Below are positions 1 through 6,428 of a stretch of 8,198 nt of DNA, piece after piece (the first letter of the stretch is position 1; each line of letters begins with the position of its first letter). The translations under genes and the position numbers were made by a program. The notes under the pieces are model-generated. The model was not told the DNA's origin. It saw only the letters and a program-made list of their open reading frames with translations, and made no database searches. The DNA is taken from contig CADCWB010000139.1 in assembly GCA_902806295.1 (NCBI GenBank), forward strand, positions 1 through 8,198. The letters run 5' to 3'. This stretch comes from an uncultured Sphingomonas sp. Lineage in GTDB: Bacteria; Pseudomonadota; Alphaproteobacteria; Sphingomonadales; Sphingomonadaceae.

Positions 1-71
1 CCAAGCTGACCACAGGCTTGCCGAACAATGACGGAAATGTGGCGCAAATCATTGCAGGCATAGCGCGATAA
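1..71 (+). CDS. C-terminal end of an unidentified upstream gene (partial)
   Basis: From base 3 this frame is open to a TAA at 69-71, giving 22 residues that end in NNDGNVAQIIAGIAR. The other two forward frames hit stops at 7-9 and 29-31, so this is the only forward frame that could be an incoming gene. The mixed polar and hydrophobic composition is protein-like, but 22 residues are too few to name a family. The stop lies 55 bp before the flavin reductase start, so the two may share a transcript. The frame could be open by chance; the sequence to the left would settle it. Confidence 0.4.
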   Translation, partial: KLTTGLPNNDGNVAQIIAGIAR

Positions 72-126
72 GGTAGGCGGAAGGTCACCCTGTCGCGTCG
101 AGGGCTACCCCGCTACAAGCAGGGCA

Positions 127-645
127 ATGACGGAAGCCGCCCCCATCTCTGCCGAATATCGTGCTGGTTCCGACCCCCGGACGCTGCGCGATGCGCTGGG
201 CTGCTTCGCGACCGGCGTGACAGTGGTCACTTGCCTCGACCGAAGCGGCCAACCGGTCGGCCTGACCGCCAACAGCTTCACCTCCGTCAGCCTCGATCCG
301 CCCCTGCTGCTGGTCTGCGTCAAGCGCAGCGCCAGCAGCGCTTCGGCGCTGGTCCGGGCCAGCCACTTCGCCGTGAATGTGCTGCAGACCGGCCAGCAGC
401 CCGCCTCCATCCGCTTCGCCACCAAGGACCAGGACCGCTTCGGCGCGACCCCGTGGAGCCCGGGCGAATACGGCCCGCCGGTGCTGCGCGACTCGCTCGG
501 CGTCTTCGAATGCGCCGCCCACGCTGTGCACGAGGGCGGCGATCACCATATCCTCGTGGGTGAGGTGCTGCGGGCGAGCTTCGACTCGACGCTCGACCCC
601 TTGCTTTACTTCCGCGGCCGCTATCGCCGCCTGCACTTCGACTAG
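127..645 (+). CDS. Flavin reductase-like, FMN-binding domain protein (HpaC/RutF-like)
   Basis: The 172-residue product matches the flavin reductase-like split-barrel family, whose members reduce FMN or FAD with NAD(P)H, often for a partner monooxygenase. Family landmarks in order are the N-terminal LRDALGCFATGVTVVT stretch (residues 20-35), GLTANSFTSVSLDPPLLLVC (45-64), which in relatives forms the flavin phosphate and isoalloxazine pocket, then GDHHILVGEV (138-147) and the C-terminal PLLYFRGRYRRL (158-169). Length is normal for a single-domain member. ATG 127 is the first usable start, because an in-frame stop lies at 61-63. The Shine-Dalgarno is poor, with only AGGG very close to the ATG. 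The next gene starts 15 bp after the stop, so co-transcription is likely. No monooxygenase partner is visible here, so the acceptor of the reduced flavin is unknown. Family call is confident; specific substrate is not. Confidence 0.88.
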   Translation: MTEAAPISAEYRAGSDPRTLRDALGCFATGVTVVTCLDRSGQPVGLTANSFTSVSLDPPLLLVCVKRSASSASALVRASHFAVNVLQTGQQPASIRFATKDQDRFGATPWSPGEYGPPVLRDSLGVFECAAHAVHEGGDHHILVGEVLRASFDSTLDPLLYFRGRYRRLHFD

Positions 646-660
646 TCCCCAGGAGGGCGC

Positions 661-2367
661 ATGACCGACCATCGACTTGCCGCCCCGCTCGACGCCGCCG
701 ATCCTTACGCTCGCGAGACGCAGACCTTTCCCGTGCTGTCGGCCGAAATGGCCGGACGCGTCGCCCGCTTCGGCCGGGAAGAGGAAGTGTCGGACGGCGC
801 CGCTCTGTTCCGCCGCGGTGAGCGCTCTGTCGACTTCTTCCTCGTGCTGGACGGCGCGATCGACATCATCGACCACAACGAGGCAAACGGCGACAGCATC
901 GTTCACCAGCATCGCGCGCGCCAGTTCACCGGTGAGCTGGACCTGTTCAACGATCGCAAGATCCTGGTCTCGGGCCTGGCGCAGGGTCCGACGCGCGTGG
1001 TGCGCGTGCCCCGCGCCGACTTCCGCAGCCTGCTGACGGCCGAGCCCGACATCGGCGAGATCATCATGCGCGCCTTCATCCTGCGCCGCGTCGGGCTGAT
1101 GCGGCACGAGCAGGGCGGGGTGGAGCTGATCGGGCCGATGGACGATCCCCACACCAGTCGCTTGAACGGTTTCCTTACCCGGAACGGCTATCCGCACACC
1201 ACCACCGACAGCGTTTTGCATCCGGAGCGGATCGGCGAATGCGGACTGTCCGTGGACCAGCTGCCCGTAGTGCTGAGCGACGGCGAGGTGCTGGTCCGCC
1301 CGTCCAACCATCGGCTGGCCGACCATCTCGGCCTCACGGTGGCGATCGATCCCGAGCACCGCTTCGACCTGGCGGTGGTCGGGGCCGGACCGGGCGGCTT
1401 GGCCGCGGCGGTTTACGCTGCCTCAGAGGGGCTCGATACCGTGGTCTTGGAGACGATCGCGCCGGGCGGCCAGGCCGGGACCAGTTCCAAGATCGAGAAT
1501 TATCTCGGCTTTCCGACCGGCATCTCGGGGCAGGCGCTCGCCGGCCGAGCGCAGGTGCAGGCGCAGAAGTTCGGGGCCAAGCTCGCCGTTGCCCGCTCCG
1601 TTGCGTCGGCCGCCGCCGATGAAGAGGGCTATACGCTCACCCTCGACTGCGGCCAGCCGGTGCGCACCCGTGCGATCGTCGCCGCCAGCGGCGCCCGTTA
1701 CCGGAAGCTCGATGCACCCGGCATCGATCGGTTCGAAGGCTCAGGTGTCCACTATGCCGCCACTGCGATGGAGGCGAACCTCTGCGCCGGCCGGCCGGTG
1801 GTGATCGTCGGCGGCGGCAACTCGGCGGGCCAGGCGGCGGTGTTCATGGCCCAGCACGCCAGCCACGTGCACCTGCTGGTCCGTGGCGAGGGTCTGGCCG
1901 CGACCATGAGCCGCTACCTCATCGACCGCATCGACGCCGGCGAGCGCATCACCCTGCATCGCTATTGCTCGGTTGAGGAGATTGGCGGCGCGCGAAGCCT
2001 GGAATGGGTGCGCTGGCGGGTTGGCGGGCAGGAGCCGGAGACGGTTGATGCCGCCGCCCTGTTCGTGATGATCGGCGCGGCGCCGAACAGCGAGTGGTTG
2101 GACGGCCTCGCCGAAAGCGACGGCAAGGGCTTTCTCTGCACCAACAGCGGCAACTCGCCTTTCATGACCTCCGCGCCGGGTGTGTTCGCCGTTGGCGACG
2201 TCCGCTCCGATTCGGTCAAGCGTGTCGCCTCAGCCGTCGGCGAGGGCTCGGTCGTGATCCAGTTTGTGCACCGCTATCTGGAAGAGCGCAGCCGCGGCGA
2301 TCACCGGCTCAAGGCTAGCCCGGCCAACATCGCCGCTAGGGAGGCCGGTCCGCTCGCCGCGGAATAG
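661..2367 (+). CDS. Cyclic nucleotide-binding-like domain fused to thioredoxin reductase-like FAD/NAD(P)H oxidoreductase
   Basis: A 568-residue soluble three-part protein. Residues ~25-145 look like a cNMP-binding beta-roll with a GEL turn at 91-93, but the Arg that binds cyclic-nucleotide phosphate in CRP is not evident in the following QGPTRVVRV region. Residues ~155-225 resemble the degenerate thioredoxin/glutaredoxin-like linker of this fusion class (ELIGPMDDPHTSRLNGFLTRNG, then LPVVLSDGEVLVRPSN). Residues ~235-545 form the two-dinucleotide-fold module: FAD-binding GAGPGG (241-246), GGQAG and SKIENYLGFP (269-285), NAD(P)H-binding GGGNSAGQAA (384-393), and the FAD-closing VFAVGDVR (508-515). 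The CxxC expected in classical thioredoxin reductase is replaced by AATAMEANLC (366-375), so a dithiol mechanism is unlikely. AGGAGG at 651-656 supports ATG 661. The gene follows a flavin reductase by 15 bp, suggesting a redox operon. The electron acceptor is unknown. Confidence 0.88.
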   Translation: MTDHRLAAPLDAADPYARETQTFPVLSAEMAGRVARFGREEEVSDGAALFRRGERSVDFFLVLDGAIDIIDHNEANGDSIVHQHRARQFTGELDLFNDRKILVSGLAQGPTRVVRVPRADFRSLLTAEPDIGEIIMRAFILRRVGLMRHEQGGVELIGPMDDPHTSRLNGFLTRNGYPHTTTDSVLHPERIGECGLSVDQLPVVLSDGEVLVRPSNHRLADHLGLTVAIDPEHRFDLAVVGAGPGGLAAAVYAASEGLDTVVLETIAPGGQAGTSSKIENYLGFPTGISGQALAGRAQVQAQKFGAKLAVARSVASAAADEEGYTLTLDCGQPVRTRAIVAASGARYRKLDAPGIDRFEGSGVHYAATAMEANLCAGRPVVIVGGGNSAGQAAVFMAQHASHVHLLVRGEGLAATMSRYLIDRIDAGERITLHRYCSVEEIGGARSLEWVRWRVGGQEPETVDAAALFVMIGAAPNSEWLDGLAESDGKGFLCTNSGNSPFMTSAPGVFAVGDVRSDSVKRVASAVGEGSVVIQFVHRYLEERSRGDHRLKASPANIAAREAGPLAAE

Positions 2368-2368
2368 G

Positions 2369-3340
2369 CTAGTGCGCTTGGCTCGGCGCTTCGGCTGCCT
2401 TTGGCGCGCCGCGCAGATGCTTGATCAGGTGCAGCGCCGCCACGGTTACCCCGCCGACGAGGATGCCGGCGATCGCGCCGCCGAGCGCGTTGAGCAGCCA
2501 TTCCCACGCCGGCACCCAGAAGCCGACGCCCGCCGCGCCCGCATGCGCCAAGTGATGAACCAGATGCGGCAAGGTGACGGAACCCAGCTCCTCCATCCCG
2601 TGCAGCAGGATCTGCCCGCCGACCCACAACATCGCGGCCGTGCCGATCACTGAGAGGGCTGAGAGCAGCTTCGGCACGCCAGTGACCAGCCCTCGCCCGA
2701 TCGTCTGCGACACCCGATTGCGCCGGGCCGCCAAGTGCAGGCCGATGTCGTCCAGCTTCACGATCAGCCCAACCGCTCCATAGACCGCCACCGTGATCAC
2801 CACCGCCACTGCCGCCAGCGCGGCGCCCTGCATCACCAGGCCATTGCCCTCCAGCTCGGCCAGCGCGATCGCCATGATCTCGGCCGACAGGATGAAGTCC
2901 GTGCGGATCGCACCCGCGACCTGCCGGTCCTCCAGCTCCTGCGGGGTGTCGGCTGCCAGCAGCTCCGCCTCGGCATGGTGGTCGCCGGCCAGCTTCTCCC
3001 AGATCTTCTCGGTCGCCTCGAACGCGAGATAGGCGCCGCCGATCATCAGGAGCGGAGTGATCAGCCATTCGGCGAACGCCGCCAGCAGCATGGCGACGGG
3101 CAGCAGGATGAGCAGCTTATTCTTCAGGCTGCCGAGCGCGATCTTGCCGATAATCGGCAGTTCGCGGTCGGGCGTCAGGCCTGTCACATAGCGCGGAGTG
3201 ACGGCGGTATCGTCGATCACCACGCCCGCCGCCTTGGTTCCGGCCTTGCCCACCGCCGCGCCGATGTCGTCGATCGACGAGGCCGCCAGTTTGGTCAGGG
3301 TCGCGACATCGTCGAGCAGGGCGATCAATCCGGACGGCAT
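2369..3340 (-). CDS. DUF808 (YedI-type) inner membrane protein
   Basis: The 323-residue product has the hallmark start of the DUF808/YedI family (MPSGLIALLDDVATLTKLAASSIDDIG), followed by the conserved KAAGVVIDDTAVTPRYV and LPIIGKIALGSLKNK segments. Hydrophobic stretches at about 75-107, 168-195, 225-247 and 282-306 suggest four or more membrane spans, so the protein probably sits in the inner membrane. A polar, acidic loop lies between (~115-150). The C-terminus is short and His/Ala-rich. Length is in the usual range for the family. The start is supported by GGGAG at 3350-3346, five bases before the ATG. The gene is divergent from serS and converges on the oxidoreductase with one base between stop codons. 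The biochemical function of the family is not established, and I assign none. Confidence 0.9.
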   Translation of the reverse strand: MPSGLIALLDDVATLTKLAASSIDDIGAAVGKAGTKAAGVVIDDTAVTPRYVTGLTPDRELPIIGKIALGSLKNKLLILLPVAMLLAAFAEWLITPLLMIGGAYLAFEATEKIWEKLAGDHHAEAELLAADTPQELEDRQVAGAIRTDFILSAEIMAIALAELEGNGLVMQGAALAAVAVVITVAVYGAVGLIVKLDDIGLHLAARRNRVSQTIGRGLVTGVPKLLSALSVIGTAAMLWVGGQILLHGMEELGSVTLPHLVHHLAHAGAAGVGFWVPAWEWLLNALGGAIAGILVGGVTVAALHLIKHLRGAPKAAEAPSQAH

Positions 3341-3413
3341 GGGAACTCCCGTTGGTGCCGGCCCGCGTTAGGCGAACTTGCATGGCCAGCGCAATTCGAG
3401 CATCCGCGCGGCC
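3341..3413. promoter_or_regulatory. Divergent intergenic region between the DUF808 gene and serS
   Basis: These 73 bases must carry the promoter and 5' leader of two divergent genes unless one is transcribed from further away. The only site I can support is the GGGAG Shine-Dalgarno of the - strand gene, within the near-palindrome GGGAACTCCC (3341-3350). I see no convincing -35/-10 pair on either strand and no strong Shine-Dalgarno before the serS ATG. There is no T-box-like or other recognisable leader RNA. Confidence 0.4.
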
Positions 3414-4676
3414 ATGTTGAGCCTTGAGCAAGTCCGTCACGACCGCGCTACCGTGGAACGCGCCATCGCAGCCAAGGGCGTCACCATCGACGTCGCTGCG
3501 CTGCTGCAGCTCGACGGCGACGTGCGGGCGCTCAAGACCGAGATCGACGGCCTGCGCGCGGAGCGCAACGCCATCTCCGCCGGCTTCAAGTCCGCCGCTC
3601 CGGACGCGAAGGCCGAGCTTGGGCGCCGCGCCAAGGAGGCGGGCATCAAGGCCAGCGAGTACGAGGCCGAGCTCGCCATCAAGGAGACCGAACTGAAGGA
3701 GCTGATGCTCCGCCTGCCCAACATTCCGTGGCAGGGTGCGCCGGTCGGCCCGGACGAGAGCTTCAACACCGTGGTCCGCACCGAGGGCAGCCCACGCGAG
3801 TTCGGCTTCGAACCGCTCGATCACGTCACCCTGCTCGAGCGGAACGACTGGGCCGACCTCACCCGCATCGTCCAGATCGCCGGATCGCGCACCTATTGCC
3901 TCAAGGGCCGCCTTGCCCTGCTCGAAGGCGCGTTGATGAATTGGGCGCTGCAGAAGATCGCGGCGGCCGGCTTCACCCCCATGACCGTGCCGGCGCTGAC
4001 CCGTGAGGACGCGTTCGTTCGGCAAGGTCAGTTCCCCGGCCATCGCGAGGAGACCTACCAGCTTCCCAACGACGATCTGTGGCTGGCCGGCACGGCCGAA
4101 GTGGCTCTCACCTCGCTGCACTCAGGCGAGATCCTCGACCTCTCCAACGGCCCGGTGCTGTACGCCGGCACGTCCCCCTGCTTCCGCCGCGAAGCCGGTA
4201 GCGCGGGCCGCGACGTTCGCGGACTCCTCCGCGTCCATCAGTTCCTCAAGGTCGAGCAATATGTCATCTGCGAGGCAGACGAGGCAGTTTCCGCCGAGTG
4301 GCACGCCCGGCTGCTCGGCCTCGCCGAAGAACTGCTGCGTGACCTCGAAATCCCCTATCAGGTAATCGAAACCTCGACCGGCGACATGGGTCTGGGCAAA
4401 TACCGCATGAACGACATCGAGAGCTGGGTACCGAGCCTCGGCAAGTACCGCGAGACCCACAGCTGCTCGACCCTGCACGACTGGCAGGCCCGCCGCGCCA
4501 ACCTTCGCTATCGTGATAAGGACGGCAAGGTCCGCTTCGCCCACACCCTCAACAACACTGCGCTCGCGAGCCCTCGCATTCTGGTGCCGCTGCTCGAGAA
4601 CCATCAGCAGGAGGACGGCCGGGTGCGTCTACCGGCGGCGATCCGGCCGCTGATGGGCGGAAGCGAGTTCTTATAG
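3414..4676 (+). CDS. serS: Seryl-tRNA synthetase (class II), non-standard type for the group
   Basis: It charges tRNA-Ser with serine in the cytoplasm. The 420-residue product has the expected layout: an N-terminal antiparallel coiled-coil arm for tRNA-Ser (about 1-100, rich in K/E/R/A), then the class II catalytic domain. Visible signatures are the serine-binding TAE (227-229) inside LAGTAEVALTS, motif 2 SPCFRREAGSAGRDVRG (254-270) with FRRE, the GDMGLGKYRMNDIESW segment (323-338), CSTLHDWQARR (351-361), and motif 3 NTALASPRILVPLLEN (381-396) with Arg388. ATG 3414 is preferred over an in-frame TTG at 3378, because the Met-Leu-Ser-Leu-Glu start aligns with normal SerRS N-termini. Several core segments differ from the usual proteobacterial wording (DFQARR, TPCFRSEAG), which suggests a divergent or second SerRS. 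An alpha/beta hydrolase gene follows 7 nt after the stop. Whether another serS exists elsewhere cannot be seen. Confidence 0.92.
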   Translation: MLSLEQVRHDRATVERAIAAKGVTIDVAALLQLDGDVRALKTEIDGLRAERNAISAGFKSAAPDAKAELGRRAKEAGIKASEYEAELAIKETELKELMLRLPNIPWQGAPVGPDESFNTVVRTEGSPREFGFEPLDHVTLLERNDWADLTRIVQIAGSRTYCLKGRLALLEGALMNWALQKIAAAGFTPMTVPALTREDAFVRQGQFPGHREETYQLPNDDLWLAGTAEVALTSLHSGEILDLSNGPVLYAGTSPCFRREAGSAGRDVRGLLRVHQFLKVEQYVICEADEAVSAEWHARLLGLAEELLRDLEIPYQVIETSTGDMGLGKYRMNDIESWVPSLGKYRETHSCSTLHDWQARRANLRYRDKDGKVRFAHTLNNTALASPRILVPLLENHQQEDGRVRLPAAIRPLMGGSEFL

Positions 4677-4683
4677 CACCCCA

Positions 4684-5427
4684 ATGACCCGCGACCCCGA
4701 CACCATCCCGCCGTCCACCGCCGCTCGCCTGCGCGAAGTCGGCGTTCTCCTGCCGCGCCTGTGGAAAAGCCTGGCTCCCGTCACTCCGCTCGGGCCCCTG
4801 GACGGTCCCAAATGCCTGGTTATTCCCGGCTTTCTCGCGCACGACCGCTCCACCGCCGAGCTGCGCCAGGCCTTTGCCGCCGCTGGCTGGCGCACCGAGG
4901 GCTGGAACCTCGGCCTCAACAGGGGCGCCAAAGCCGACACGCTGATCCGTCTCCGCCAGCGGTTCGATCAGTTCGGCCAAGGTGAGAAGGTGCTGCTGGT
5001 CGGCTGGAGCCTGGGCGGCGTGTTCGCCCGCGAACTGGCGCGCGAAGTGCCGGACCATGCGCTCGCCGTGGCGACGCTAGGTTCGCCCTTCTCCGGCGAT
5101 CCGCACTGGAACAACGTCTGGCGCATGTATGAGCTCGTGGCGGGTCACAAGGTCGATCAGCCGCCGATCATGCGCGACAACAGCAAGCCGCCAGTCCCGA
5201 CCCTTGCCCTCTGGTCGCGCAAGGACGGTATCGTCGCCCCGCGCGCCGCCTATGGCTTGGCCGAGGAATCGGACGAGGCAGTGGAGATTGGCTGCAGCCA
5301 CATGGGTTTCGCCGTTACCCCTGCCGCTACCCGCCGAGTGGCGGCCGAGACGACCCGCTTTCTCACGGACAGGGGTCTCAACCCTACGCGGCCTGCGCCG
5401 AATCCTCCACGGCGTACCTTGGTTTAG
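4684..5427 (+). CDS. Alpha/beta hydrolase (esterase/lipase-like)
   Basis: The 247-residue product shows an alpha/beta-hydrolase core. CLVIPGFLAHD (44-54) ends the first core strand with a likely oxyanion-hole loop. LLVGWSLGG (104-112) is the nucleophile elbow with Ser109. TLGSPFSGDPHWNN (131-144) follows the next strand, as in lipase-like members. ALWSRKDGIVAP (175-186) supplies the likely acid Asp181, and GCSHMGF (203-209) supplies His206, so the triad looks complete. There is no signal peptide or membrane anchor, so the enzyme is probably cytoplasmic. The Pro/Arg-rich last 15 residues look disordered. It starts 7 nt after serS with no clear Shine-Dalgarno of its own, suggesting co-transcription and perhaps translational coupling. 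The stop codon overlaps the phhA stop from the other strand. The substrate cannot be inferred. Confidence 0.85.
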   Translation: MTRDPDTIPPSTAARLREVGVLLPRLWKSLAPVTPLGPLDGPKCLVIPGFLAHDRSTAELRQAFAAAGWRTEGWNLGLNRGAKADTLIRLRQRFDQFGQGEKVLLVGWSLGGVFARELAREVPDHALAVATLGSPFSGDPHWNNVWRMYELVAGHKVDQPPIMRDNSKPPVPTLALWSRKDGIVAPRAAYGLAEESDEAVEIGCSHMGFAVTPAATRRVAAETTRFLTDRGLNPTRPAPNPPRRTLV

Positions 5428-6191
5428 GCCGGCAGCTCCGCTCGCTCCAGCGCCTGCACCACCGCATCCAAACTGTCCGACACGAAGTAGAGCGGCTGCA
5501 TGGCATCGTGCCGGTAGGGGGAAGCGGTGGCCTCTTCGGTCGTGAACCGCCGCCGCTCGATGCCGGCATCCTCCAGGCTCGCCCGCGCCTCGCCGAAACT
5601 GCTCGCTAGCCCGGCGCCGAGGATACGGACCTCGCCCTCCTCCCGACACAAGCCGAACTCCACCGTGTGCCAGTAGAGCCGCGCAACCCACTCCCCCCGA
5701 CCGGCGATGATCGCCTGCTGGCCGACCCGCCCAATCGCCTCCATCGCTCGCGCCATGCCGGAATGGGCCAGCATCGGCACATGGCCGAAGATGTCGTGAA
5801 AGCAGTCGGGCTCTTCCAGATAGTCGAGCTGCGCCCGGCTGCGGATGAAGTTGCCGACCGGGAATATTCGCGCCGCCAGCATGGCGAAGAAGGCCTCGTC
5901 CGGGACCAATCCCGGCACCGCCACACAGCGCCAGCCGGTGCGCGCCTGCAGCCGCTGGTTCATGCGGCCGAGCTCCGGCACGCCCGGCGCGCCGAGGTCG
6001 AGCAGGTCGAGGCCGTCCAGGAATGCGGCGACCACCCGCCCGCGCAGCAAAGCCACCTGCCGCGCATAAAGCTCGTCCCAGACCGCATGATCTTCAGCGG
6101 TGAACTTGTTCCAGCCTTGATCCACGACGTGCGCACGCCAGCTGGATTGTTCTTCCTCGGCGATGGGATTGTCGTGCAGGTCGAGAAACAT
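5424..6191 (-). CDS. phhA: Phenylalanine 4-monooxygenase (phenylalanine hydroxylase)
   Basis: It converts L-Phe to L-Tyr with O2 and a tetrahydropterin, using non-haem Fe(II). The 255-residue product is the catalytic domain alone, as usual in bacteria. The iron ligands are visible: His132 and His137 in PDCFHDIFGHVPML (128-141), and Glu178 in YWHTVEFGL (173-181). The pterin/substrate-side segment FPVGNFIRS (110-118) is also typical. The spacing matches the Chromobacterium enzyme with a constant offset (ligands there at 138, 143 and 184). The start is supported by GGAG at 6202-6199, seven bases before ATG 6191. Its partner phhB lies upstream on the same strand, separated by a small opposite-strand gene. 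An intrinsic terminator and a Tyr-Tyr leader ORF sit directly upstream, suggesting attenuation control. Its TAA overlaps the hydrolase TAG (5424-5427). No missing residues or frameshift seen. Confidence 0.95.
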   Translation of the reverse strand: MFLDLHDNPIAEEEQSSWRAHVVDQGWNKFTAEDHAVWDELYARQVALLRGRVVAAFLDGLDLLDLGAPGVPELGRMNQRLQARTGWRCVAVPGLVPDEAFFAMLAARIFPVGNFIRSRAQLDYLEEPDCFHDIFGHVPMLAHSGMARAMEAIGRVGQQAIIAGRGEWVARLYWHTVEFGLCREEGEVRILGAGLASSFGEARASLEDAGIERRRFTTEEATASPYRHDAMQPLYFVSDSLDAVVQALERAELPA

Positions 6192-6209
6192 GCGGGTTCT
6201 CCAGACATG

Positions 6210-6240
6210 AAAAACCCCGCCGGACCAGGTCGGGCGGGGT
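6210..6240 (-). terminator. Intrinsic (rho-independent) terminator in the phhA leader
   Basis: On the - strand, ACCCCGCC (6240-6233) pairs perfectly with GGCGGGGT (6221-6214). After one C-C mismatch the stem continues as GAC (6231-6229) with GTC (6225-6223) around a CTG loop. Five T residues follow at 6214-6210. The T-tract is only on this strand; the + strand sequence after the hairpin is GGGTGAAAGC, so it should act toward phhA. It lies between a leader ORF and the gene, with only 18 nt from the T-tract to the phhA ATG, which points to premature termination and not to the end of an upstream gene. Confidence 0.82.
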
Positions 6241-6268
6241 GGGTGAAAGCTTGTCGATAAGACGCGCG

Positions 6269-6328
6269 TCAGCCGATCCCCACCTCGCGGGGATAATAGG
6301 GAGCAGCGGCGGCGGTGATGCGGATCAT
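6269..6328 (-). CDS. Leader peptide of phhA, 19 aa with tandem Tyr codons
   Basis: ATG at 6328 opens a 19-codon ORF closed by TGA at 6271-6269, reading MIRITAAAAPYYPREVGIG. Tyr11 and Tyr12 are adjacent TAT codons flanked by Pro, at the position where a stalled ribosome would disrupt the pause hairpin. There are no Phe or Trp codons, so the likely monitored tRNA is tRNA-Tyr (Pro is a weaker alternative). There is an in-frame TAA twelve bases before the ATG, and only a weak GGA-like Shine-Dalgarno about 12 bases upstream. A nearly leaderless transcript or the in-frame TTG at 6334 are other options. An ORF this short could arise by chance; the support comes from its placement relative to the terminator and the phhA function. 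Confidence 0.62.
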   Translation of the reverse strand: MIRITAAAAPYYPREVGIG

Positions 6329-6428
6329 CGGCAATGCTTATCCGGCTCGCCGCCTGAACGCCAGATGGCCGGCATCGACGGACACTCGGGCGGCTGCGGG
6401 CGTTAAGCGTTGTACAAGGAGATCAAGC

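Larger units (their letters stand above)
6210..6328 (-). promoter_or_regulatory. Putative tyrosine-responsive transcription attenuator upstream of phhA
   Basis: Read on the - strand, four elements occur in the order of a trp-type attenuator. (1) A leader ORF with TAT TAT at 6298-6293. (2) A pause hairpin AUCCCC (6294-6289) with GGGGAU (6281-6276), loop 7 nt. (3) GGUGGGG (6284-6278), which can pair with CCCCGCC (6239-6233), the terminator's left arm, over 7 pairs including one G-U. An alternative pairs 6284-6279 with 6243-6238 over 6 Watson-Crick pairs. (4) The terminator at 6240-6210. A ribosome stalled at the first Tyr codon would break the pause stem but leave 6284-6278 about free. A ribosome at the stop (6271-6269) would cover it and let the terminator form. 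The structure is read by eye and the mechanism is inferred from the trp/phe/his paradigm. No promoter could be placed with confidence. Confidence 0.7.

Noticed and set aside
85..1359. Long open frame on the - strand (424 codons) across the flavin reductase and oxidoreductase
   Set aside because: It is opposite two clear protein families and its translation is low-complexity (Ala, Gly, Val, His, Gln), typical of the antisense of high-GC genes. No motif recognised.
3378..3413. Upstream TTG start that would extend serS by 12 codons
   Set aside because: The added residues do not resemble SerRS N-termini and there is no Shine-Dalgarno; ATG 3414 fits the family.
3117..4121. Long - strand open frame across the DUF808 gene end and serS
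   Set aside because: It overlaps the conserved SerRS coding sequence antisense, and its tail is an out-of-frame reading of the DUF808 gene; no family features.
6210..6240. The hairpin upstream of phhA as a bidirectional or gene-end terminator
   Set aside because: The T-tract exists only on the - strand, and the nearest upstream - strand gene (phhB) ends over 330 bp away with a + strand gene between.
6292..6297. GATAAT on the + strand as a -10 element for the 50-aa gene
   Set aside because: There is no matching -35 at 16-18 bp, and the bases are the complement of the leader Tyr codons.
6380..6404. GGACA-N16-CGTT as an EcfG-type stress promoter before the 50-aa gene
   Set aside because: Two mismatches in a five-base -35 leave it within chance expectation.
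6315..6428. N-terminal extension of the 50-aa gene
   Set aside because: The extension is Arg-rich and unlike a membrane protein N-terminus, while AAGGAG at 6416-6421 points to ATG 6429.
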